64,000 nt of DNA from NCBI RefSeq assembly GCF_002904295.1, contig NZ_PPHG01000083.1, forward strand, positions 62,001 through 126,000, given 5' to 3'. This DNA comes from Amycolatopsis sp. CA-128772. GTDB taxonomy: Bacteria; Actinomycetota; Actinomycetes; Mycobacteriales; Pseudonocardiaceae. This document shows, one piece after another, positions 58,530-64,000 of the stretch; positions within the stretch are counted from its first letter, which is position 1, and every line of letters begins with the position of its first letter. The translations under genes and the position numbers were made by a program. The notes under the pieces are model-generated. The model saw only the letters and a program-made list of their open reading frames with translations. It did not search any database and was not told the origin of the DNA.

Positions 58530-59108
58530 GTGGGCGGCGGACACGCACCGGGCGTCGGGCGGAGGGCGACCAGCGAGTTCCCGGCCGGCTGGAGCGACGA
58601 GCAGATCATCTCGGTGGTCAAGGACGTCGCCAACGACCCCAGCGAAGCCCGCCGCCGGCAGCGCAACGGCCGCTGGCGCTGCGCCGGCGAGCGGTTCAAC
58701 GTGCACCTGATCGTGCTGGTCGAGGACAACGGCCAGGTGCACACCGCCTACCCGGTGGCCGGCCCCGGCGTGGTCCGCAACCCCGACACGGCCCGCGACC
58801 CGGCGAACCCGACGGTCGCCGACCTCCAGAGCAACCGGATCAGCTTCTTCGCCGACAGCGTCCTGACCCACCTGGCCAACCGGCTCTCGCCGGAGGACTA
58901 CACGCATTACCGAACGCTGCTGTGGTCCGGCGAGTGGGAGGAGCTGGCCGACGTACTGGCCGCCCACGCGGTCAAGCTCGGCTTCGGCTTCTCGGCCGAC
59001 GAGTTCTCCGACTTCGAGAAGCTGCTCAACAGCTACGACCTGCCGGTACCGGCCTGCGCGTTCCTCAACGACCGCGAGCACATCCTCAAGCAGCTGCGCC
59101 CGGTCTAA
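58530..59108 (+). CDS. EndoU-toxin-like domain fused to a second, immunity-like domain
   Basis: 192 residues, soluble. GTG 58530 follows AAGGGAG. Residues ~1-72 match the C-terminal end of bacterial EndoU (BECR-fold) toxins: GGGHAPG, then SEFPAGWSDEQIISVVKDVANDP, then GRWRC...NVHLIVLVEDNGQVHTAYPV. The upstream half of a toxin domain, including the first catalytic His block (HI.DG), is missing, so nuclease activity is doubtful. Residues ~85-192 (FFADSVLTHLANRLSPEDYTHYRTLLWSGEWEELADVLAAHAVKLGFGFSADEFSDFEKLL) form a helical domain that resembles an immunity protein. Family assignment is from memory. Its stop overlaps the convergent XRE gene. Confidence 0.65.
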   Translation: MGGGHAPGVGRRATSEFPAGWSDEQIISVVKDVANDPSEARRRQRNGRWRCAGERFNVHLIVLVEDNGQVHTAYPVAGPGVVRNPDTARDPANPTVADLQSNRISFFADSVLTHLANRLSPEDYTHYRTLLWSGEWEELADVLAAHAVKLGFGFSADEFSDFEKLLNSYDLPVPACAFLNDREHILKQLRPV

Positions 59109-59377
59109 CTGGCCTGCGAAAGCGGCGACGACCCGGCGGCCGTGACGGCCGCGCGCAGCTCTTCCAGCGGCAGGCCGACCGCGTCCGCGATGGCCGCGAC
59201 CGTGAAGAACGCCGGCGTCGGGATGCGGCCGGTTTCGATCTTCCGGAGCGTCTCGACGGAGATCCCCGCCTCGGCGGCGACGTCGACCATGCTCCGGCCG
59301 GCCCGCGCCGCCCGCAGCGCCTGGCCGAGGCGTTCGCCCCGTTCACGCTCGTCGTCTGTCAGCGGCACTCGCACCAT
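59105..59377 (-). CDS. XRE-family (Cro/C1-type) helix-turn-helix regulator
   Basis: 90 residues, almost only an HTH_3 domain: LGQALRAARAGRSMVDVAAEAGISVETLRKIETGRIPTPAFFTVAAIADAVGLPLEELRAAV. ATG 59377 (MVRVPLTDDERERGE) is chosen; an alternative GTG lies at 59374, and the open frame extends to 59482 without a good site. Stop overlaps the toxin-like gene stop by 4 bp (convergent). A 9-bp inverted repeat and DnaA-box-like sequence lie just upstream. Probably self-regulating; target unknown. Confidence 0.85.
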   Translation of the reverse strand: MVRVPLTDDERERGERLGQALRAARAGRSMVDVAAEAGISVETLRKIETGRIPTPAFFTVAAIADAVGLPLEELRAAVTAAGSSPLSQAS

Positions 59378-59399
59378 GACAGGGATTCTAATACCAGTA

Positions 59400-59422
59400 G
59401 TTGTCCACTGCCTGTGGACAAC
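59400..59422. promoter_or_regulatory. Inverted repeat with a DnaA-box-like half upstream of the XRE gene
   Basis: GTTGTCCAC (59400-59408) and GTGGACAAC (59414-59422) are perfectly complementary around a 5-bp spacer. The right half read on the minus strand is TTGTCCACA, the actinobacterial DnaA box. It lies 23 bp before the XRE start codon, so XRE self-binding or DnaA binding are both possible. Confidence 0.5.
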
Positions 59423-59436
59423 TCTGTGCACAGGTG

Positions 59437-59473
59437 TGGAAAAGGCCCCGCCGGACCGAAGTCCGGCGGGGCC
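59437..59473 (-). terminator. Terminator of the secreted peptidase gene
   Basis: Perfect 13-bp stem (arms 59444-59456 and 59461-59473) with a CGAA loop, followed on the minus strand by a TTTT run. It lies 19 bases after the stop at 59492. Confidence 0.87.
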
Positions 59474-59491
59474 CCACCACATCTGGTGCTC

Positions 59492-61111
59492 TCAGGCGCC
59501 CGCGGGCACCGGAAGTGGCATGCCGGGCAGGCTCTGGTCGTTCGGCACGACGCCGTCGACCAGGTAGGCCTCCACGACCTTGTCCACACCCGCGTTGCCG
59601 CCGGCGTAGATGCCGTGGTCACCTTCGCCGGTGATCGTCAGCATCCGCGAACCCGCGAACGCCTTGTGCGCGCGCCGCGCGCCCTCGATCGGCGTCGCCG
59701 GGTCGTGCTCCGACTCGACGATCAGCACCGGCGGGACACCCTTGCCGTCCAGGACGGGCAGCGGGGACGGCGGCTTCTTCCAGAACAGGCACGGCTGGAT
59801 GAACCAGCCCGCGCCGAGCAGGGGCAGCTGCTGGTCGATCAGCTTCTGCGACTGCTTGATGGCGCTCTGGGGCGAGCCGGTCCACGGACCCTCGTTGCAC
59901 GGGATCGTCCAGAACGACGCGTCGTAGGCGTCGCCGTCGGTCGGGACCATCAGCGGCTGCGCGCCGGAGGTCTCGTTGCTCTTGTCGGCGGCCTTGACCT
60001 TCTGCGCGGCCGACGACTTGGCCTGCGCCGACGCGGTGCCCTGGGTCAGCGTGCGGACGCTGACCAGGTAGTCGGCCAGACCCGGGAAGGACCGCTTCGA
60101 GTAGATGTTCGACGCGATGAAGGAGTCCAGGCCGTTGGCCGAGACGCTCGAACCGTCGGGCAGGGTGACCGCGCCCTGGGTCAGGGCGTAGCGGACCTGC
60201 TCGTAGGTCTGGCGGGCGGCCTCGCCGGTGGTGCCGAAGTGGTAGAGCTTGTCGTACTTCGCCACCCACGGGAGGAAGTCGGCCCGGAAGCGGCGCTCGA
60301 AGCCGAGCGGCTGCCAGTCGAACGACTTCTGCCAGGTCGTGGTGAACTCCGTCGAGGAGTCGAGGACGAACCGGCCGGTGCGCGTCGGGTAGGCCTGCGC
60401 ATAGTGCGCGCCCATCCAGGTGCCGGCCGAGTAGCCGACCCAGTTGATCTTGTCGCGGCCGAGCAGCACGCGCAGCAGGTCGATGTCCTTGACCGTCTGG
60501 TCGGTGTTGATCAGCGGGCCCAGCTCGCCGGACTTCGCCTGGCAGGACAGCGCCGCGTACTTCGTCGCCTGGAGGATCAGGTTCAGGTTCTGCTTGCTGC
60601 GGTCACGCGGGTCGAGGTCCGAGCCGGTGCCGATGGCGCCACCGCAGGTGATGTTCGTGCTTTTGCCGGTGCCGCGCGGGTCGAACCCGACGATCTCCTG
60701 GTGCTCGCGCAGCTTCGGCTGGTTGCGCAGCCGGGCCGGGAAGTTCCGCCCGGGCGCCCCCGGGCCACCCGGGTTGGTGACGACGCTGGCCGTCGCGTCC
60801 TTCGTCGCCTTCAGCCGGCTGACCGCGATGGTCAGGTCGATCTGGGCGTTCGCCTGGTACCAGTTGCGCGGCGTCTTGTACGTCGCGCACTCCATGTCCT
60901 CGGCGCCCGCGGGCGGGGCCGTCGGCAGCTCGGCGGGGACGGCGCACTTGTGCCAGTCCAGCTTCTGGTTCGCGTACTGCGGCGGGATGTTCGTGGAGTT
61001 CAGCGGCTGCTTACCGGCCGCGACCTCCTGACCTGCGAACGCAGGCGTGAACCCGGCCAGCAGGGTGCCGGCGATCGCCGGGATCACCACCGCGTAGCGG
61101 AGTCGTGTCAT
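59492..61111 (-). CDS. Secreted alpha/beta-hydrolase, tripeptidyl aminopeptidase-like (SlpD/SlpE type)
   Basis: 539 residues. Signal peptide ~1-26 (ends AFAGQ) after ATG 61111 and the site AAGGGGC. Catalytic Ser in GYSAGTWMGAHYA, Asp in VESEHDPATPIEGA, His in TGEGDHGIYAGG; oxyanion-type VTNPGGPGAPG and FDPRGTGKS are typical of the proline-iminopeptidase-like/tripeptidyl aminopeptidase group. It probably trims tripeptides from exported or environmental proteins. Divergent from the DUF3311-SSS operon over a ~190-bp region. No lipobox or anchor, so released. Confidence 0.9.
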   Translation of the reverse strand: MTRLRYAVVIPAIAGTLLAGFTPAFAGQEVAAGKQPLNSTNIPPQYANQKLDWHKCAVPAELPTAPPAGAEDMECATYKTPRNWYQANAQIDLTIAVSRLKATKDATASVVTNPGGPGAPGRNFPARLRNQPKLREHQEIVGFDPRGTGKSTNITCGGAIGTGSDLDPRDRSKQNLNLILQATKYAALSCQAKSGELGPLINTDQTVKDIDLLRVLLGRDKINWVGYSAGTWMGAHYAQAYPTRTGRFVLDSSTEFTTTWQKSFDWQPLGFERRFRADFLPWVAKYDKLYHFGTTGEAARQTYEQVRYALTQGAVTLPDGSSVSANGLDSFIASNIYSKRSFPGLADYLVSVRTLTQGTASAQAKSSAAQKVKAADKSNETSGAQPLMVPTDGDAYDASFWTIPCNEGPWTGSPQSAIKQSQKLIDQQLPLLGAGWFIQPCLFWKKPPSPLPVLDGKGVPPVLIVESEHDPATPIEGARRAHKAFAGSRMLTITGEGDHGIYAGGNAGVDKVVEAYLVDGVVPNDQSLPGMPLPVPAGA

Positions 61112-61298
61112 ACGGTTGCCCCTTTTGGGTATTCGCGTGTGGAGTCGGGCTATTGATATAGGGCCCGTCCGGGGAGGGCAACCGACGTTGGTCGGCATCG
61201 GCGACCGCGGCGATCAAATCGATATCGGACAGACGTGACTCGCTGTCACCCAGGTTCTAAGGTCAGGCGGTCGGTTACGAGGGTGTTAGGTGAGGTCG

Positions 61299-61577
61299 AT
61301 GTCGACGGTGAAGCACGACGGAAAGGTGCGCGGGTTCCGGTTCAGCCCGTGGAACCTGCTCCTGATCGTCCCGCTGCTGGTCCTGGTCACGCCCCTGTTC
61401 AACGTGGACGGTCCGCGGCTGTTCGGGATGCCGTTCTTCTACTGGTTCCAGTTCCTCATGGTCGGGGTCGGGGTGCTGAGCACCTGGATCGTCTACCTGA
61501 TGACGCGGGACAAGCCGACCGCTGACGCGCCGGACAAGCTGAGCGTCGACGACCTGGACGAGGGGGACGCTCGATGA
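61299..61577 (+). CDS. DUF3311 small membrane protein, partner of the SSS transporter
   Basis: 92 residues with two membrane helices (WNLLLIVPLLVLVTPLFN; FYWFQFLMVGVGVLSTWIVYLMT) and an acidic tail (DKLSVDDLDEGD). DUF3311 proteins sit beside and overlap monocarboxylate-type sodium:solute symporters. ATG 61299 follows GGTGAGG; GTG 61290 is in frame. The stop overlaps the symporter ATG by 4 bp. Likely a stabilising or assembly subunit. Confidence 0.87.
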   Translation: MSTVKHDGKVRGFRFSPWNLLLIVPLLVLVTPLFNVDGPRLFGMPFFYWFQFLMVGVGVLSTWIVYLMTRDKPTADAPDKLSVDDLDEGDAR

Positions 61578-63229
61578 GCAACCTGCAGTGGCCCGAGCTG
61601 ATCATCTTCACGATCCTGTTCGCCCTGGTCACCGTGCTCGGCTTCATGGCGTCGCGGTGGCAGCGGGGCAGCACGCTGGACCACCTGGACGAATGGGGTC
61701 TCGGCGGCCGCAAGTTCGGCTCGTGGATCACGTGGTTCCTGCTCGGCGGTGACCTCTACACGGCGTACACGTTCGTCGCGGTGCCCGCGCTGGTGTTCAG
61801 CGCCGGCGCGCTCGGCCTCTACGCGCTGCCGTACACGATCGTCGTCTACCCGATCGTCCTGCTGCCGGCGCTGCGGATGTGGTCGGTTTCGCGGGTGCGC
61901 GGCTACGTCACCCCGGCCGACTTCGTGCGCGGCCGCTTCGGCTCGCCGATCCTCGCGCTGCTGGTGGCGATCACCGGCATCGTCGCGACCATGCCGTACA
62001 TCGCGCTGCAGCTGGTCGGCCTCGAAGCCGTGCTGCGGACGATGGGCATCAACGGATCCGGCATCGTCGGGCACCTGCCGCTGCTGGTCGCCTTCGTCAT
62101 CCTGGCCTTCTACACCTACCAGTCCGGCCTGCGGGCGCCCGCGCTGATCGCGTTCGTCAAGGACATCCTGATCTACATCGTGATCCTGGTGGCGATCATC
62201 TACCTGCCCTCGAAGCTGGGCGGCTGGTCGCACATCTTCGACGCGGCGGCGAAGAAGCTCGGCACGCCGAGCCCGGCCACCGGCAAGCCGGCCGGATCGA
62301 TCCTCCTCACCGCCAACAACCAGCTGCAGTACGCGACGCTGGCGCTGGGCTCGGCGCTCGCGCTGTTCCTGTACCCGCACTCGCTGACCAGCGTGCTCGC
62401 CTCGCGCGGCCGCAACGTCATCAAGCGGAACATGGTCGCGCTGCCGGCGTACTCGCTGGTGCTGGGCCTGCTGGCGCTGCTGGGCTACGTGGCGATCACC
62501 GCGGGCGTCAAGCCGCTGACGAACGCGGCGACCGGCAAGGCGGACGGCAACACGATCGTCCCGGTGCTGTTCGACAGCCAGTTCTCGTCCTGGTTCGCGG
62601 GCATCGCGTTCGCCGCGATCGGTATCGGCGCCCTGGTGCCGGCCGCGATCATGTCGATCGCTGCGGCCAACCTGTGGACCCGCAACATCTACAAGGAGTA
62701 CATCCGCAAGAACGCGACGCCGCAGGAAGAAGCGAAGCAGGCGAAGCTCGCTTCGCTGGTCGTGAAGCTCGGCGCGGTGGCCGTGATCATCCTGATCGAC
62801 CCGCAGTTCTCGATCGACCTCCAGCTCATCGGCGGCGTGCTGATCCTGCAGACGCTGCCGGCGGTCGCGCTGGCGCTGTACACGCGCTGGTTCCACCGCT
62901 GGGGCCTGATCGCGGGCTGGGTCGTCGGCATCGGCTGGGGCCTGATCATGCTGTACGGCATCCCCAACCCGGCCAACGGCAAGCAGCACTTCGGCGGTTC
63001 GGCGCTGGCGCTGGGCAACATGTCGATCTTCGGCTGGCACCCGTTCGCGGGCTCGGCGGTCCAGATCTACGTCGGCTTCGTGGCGCTGATCGCGAACCTG
63101 GTGGTGGCGGCGATCGTCACGGTGATCGCCCGCCGGCTGAAGATCTTCAACGGCACGGACGACACCAACGCCGAGGACTACCACGCCGACGAGAACGACA
63201 AGGACCTGCGCCCGATCGGCGTCCACTAG
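61574..63229 (+). CDS. Sodium:solute symporter (SSS family, monocarboxylate/MctP-like)
   Basis: 551 residues, about thirteen membrane helices. SSS blocks: DEWGLGGRKFGSWITWFLLGGDLYTAYTFVAVPALVFSAGALGLYALPY, RVRGYVTPADFVRGRFGS, NNQLQYATLALGSALALFLYPH, GIAFAAIGIGALVPAAIMSIAAANLWTRNIYKEYI. With an upstream DUF3311 subunit it is most like MctP/ monocarboxylate (lactate, pyruvate, acetate-type) uptake permeases. Acidic C-terminal tail (DDTNAEDYHADENDKDL). Substrate assignment is by family; import of carbon acids fits the nearby pckG physiologically but not as an operon. Confidence 0.9.
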   Translation: MSNLQWPELIIFTILFALVTVLGFMASRWQRGSTLDHLDEWGLGGRKFGSWITWFLLGGDLYTAYTFVAVPALVFSAGALGLYALPYTIVVYPIVLLPALRMWSVSRVRGYVTPADFVRGRFGSPILALLVAITGIVATMPYIALQLVGLEAVLRTMGINGSGIVGHLPLLVAFVILAFYTYQSGLRAPALIAFVKDILIYIVILVAIIYLPSKLGGWSHIFDAAAKKLGTPSPATGKPAGSILLTANNQLQYATLALGSALALFLYPHSLTSVLASRGRNVIKRNMVALPAYSLVLGLLALLGYVAITAGVKPLTNAATGKADGNTIVPVLFDSQFSSWFAGIAFAAIGIGALVPAAIMSIAAANLWTRNIYKEYIRKNATPQEEAKQAKLASLVVKLGAVAVIILIDPQFSIDLQLIGGVLILQTLPAVALALYTRWFHRWGLIAGWVVGIGWGLIMLYGIPNPANGKQHFGGSALALGNMSIFGWHPFAGSAVQIYVGFVALIANLVVAAIVTVIARRLKIFNGTDDTNAEDYHADENDKDLRPIGVH

Positions 63230-63233
63230 TCCG

Positions 63234-63839
63234 TCAAGGACGAAGGGCCGCGCGGGAAACCAGGTAGAGCACCAGCCCGTTGAGCAGGTGCCAGAGGAAG
63301 TGCGTGCCGGCCGGGACGTAGTCGCAGACGTCCCGGTCGAGCCCGCGCAAGCTCAGCGACAGCGCGAAAACGGCGCCTGACACGGCGAAGCGCGTCCAGT
63401 GCGCGTCGCGCTCGAAGGCGAGTACGGCGGCGAAGACGCCGAAGCTGATGACGGCGCCGAGGTAGAGCCCACCGCCCAGCACCGCCGTGCCGACGGTGAG
63501 GACGAGAAACCCCGGCGCACCAACCCAAGCCCACCGCCGGCTCAGGTGCTCGCGCACGAAGAGCACGGCGTACACCAGCATGAACACCAGAACCGCCACC
63601 GAATCCGCGACGGCCGCCCACCGCGTCGCGAGGAGGTGGAAAACGCTGCTCGCCACGAAAACGAGCCCGATCAGCCCGGCCAGCACCCGCCCGCTCCGAT
63701 CCCCCTTGGCCAGCCGCCAGACGAGCACGGCGGCCACGAGGAAGGCGAGGTTGCTGAGACTGTTGAGCGGCTCACCCCAGAGCCCGGGCGCGACGCGTTC
63801 GCAGTACCCGTCGACGTAGTCCGTCACGAACACAGCCAA
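63234..63839 (-). CDS. Ceramidase-like (CREST-family) membrane protein
   Basis: 201 residues, seven hydrophobic helices. CREST-type signatures: DGYCERVAPGLWGEPLNSLSNLAFLVAA near the N-terminus (with Cys and Glu), SVFHLLAT (Ser-His) and the C-terminal GTHFLWHLLNGLVLY with two His. In the family these residues form a metal site for amide hydrolysis. Start uncertain: TTG 63839 is given, GTG 63833 and 63827 are in frame. It lies 7 bp after the stop of the sigma-factor gene on the same strand. Substrate unknown in bacteria of this kind. Confidence 0.78.
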   Translation of the reverse strand: MAVFVTDYVDGYCERVAPGLWGEPLNSLSNLAFLVAAVLVWRLAKGDRSGRVLAGLIGLVFVASSVFHLLATRWAAVADSVAVLVFMLVYAVLFVREHLSRRWAWVGAPGFLVLTVGTAVLGGGLYLGAVISFGVFAAVLAFERDAHWTRFAVSGAVFALSLSLRGLDRDVCDYVPAGTHFLWHLLNGLVLYLVSRAALRP

Positions 63840-63846
63840 CCAGGCA

Positions 63847-64000
63847 TCACCCGCACGCGGCCAGCCGCTGCTCGAGGAAGGCCCGTTGCGGCGCGGAAGC
63901 CGGCAAGGCCAGCGCGCGCCGGTAGTGCCGCGCGGCCTCGGCCGGGTCGCCGGCCCGCAGGTGCAACGCCCCGAGCACCGCGGGCAGCGGCAGGTGCCCG
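63847..64000 (-). CDS. ECF sigma factor (DUF6596/SigJ-like), C-terminal end cut by window edge
   Basis: Only the last 51 codons are inside the window: ...GALHLRAGDPAEAARHYRRALALPASAPQRAFLEQRLAACG then TGA. This TPR-like C-terminal helix pair with LRxGDxAEAARHYRRAL and AFLEQRLA is the characteristic ending of the large ECF sigma factors with a DUF6596 domain. Function beyond that cannot be judged. The frame is open to the window end. Confidence 0.7.
   Translation of the reverse strand, partial: GHLPLPAVLGALHLRAGDPAEAARHYRRALALPASAPQRAFLEQRLAACG

Noticed and set aside
59400-59422. Chromosomal replication origin
   Set aside because: Only one inverted pair of DnaA-like boxes, no AT-rich unwinding region, and no dnaA, dnaN or parAB nearby.

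Overview
The window is a stretch of a very GC-rich actinobacterial chromosome. Codon use (GC at almost every third position, frequent GTG and a few TTG starts), F420-type luciferase-like oxidoreductases, ino1, a GTP-type PEP carboxykinase, Tat-exported PhoX and dynamin-like GTPases all point to the Mycobacteriales/Pseudonocardiales. An Amycolatopsis-like genome is my best guess; this is inference, as there is no rRNA gene or other species marker. I saw no tRNA, rRNA, CRISPR, prophage or insertion sequence. The window holds 57 protein genes, the first and last cut by its edges.

Layout. 0-5 kb: end of a secreted protein, AP endonuclease IV (nfo), a GT87 polyprenol-P-mannose mannosyltransferase, and a ROK repressor divergent from a Gfo/Idh/MocA dehydrogenase across a near-palindromic operator. 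5-20 kb: a cell-envelope block with a mycosin-like membrane-anchored subtilase, two paralogous class A penicillin-binding proteins, and between them two paralogous ~1,100-residue secreted proteins (propeller-like N-terminus, SLT-type lytic transglycosylase core, golvesin-like domain, ricin-type lectin end) separated by an I36-like inhibitor gene. 19.7-22 kb: DUF5318, PadR regulator and ino1. Together with ponA and the GT87 enzyme this recalls the M. tuberculosis Rv0046c-Rv0051 neighbourhood, here opened up by inserted or duplicated genes. 22-30 kb: ECF sigma/anti-sigma pair, HAD phosphatase, MarR-MFS efflux operon, PhoX behind a PHO box, an SdrD_B adhesin-like protein and an SDR enzyme.

30-46 kb: amidohydrolase; a LuxR-type two-component system divergent from a MacB/FtsX-type ABC exporter, with a perfect 20-bp palindrome between them; trmB; two tandem paralogous ABC-2 modules; a TetR-SDR operon with a 34-bp operator; a second two-component system. 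46-52.6 kb: two different dynamin-like GTPases, a short GrpE-like protein, a YqeB-like membrane protein, a TetR regulator and an acidic Asp-loop repeat protein. This looks like a membrane-remodelling island and is the best candidate here for a poorly described system. 52.6-59 kb: pckG behind a two-hairpin leader, tandem LLM oxidoreductases, a small ABC exporter, and a short gene carrying an EndoU-toxin-like domain with a second domain. 59-64 kb: XRE regulator, secreted tripeptidyl-aminopeptidase-like hydrolase, a DUF3311/SSS transporter pair, a ceramidase-like membrane protein and the tail of an ECF sigma factor.

Genes are tightly packed: many operon partners overlap by 4 bp (ATGA/GTGA). Strong GC hairpins with T-runs mark several transcription-unit ends. 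Protein functions are assigned from motifs by eye, without database searches.
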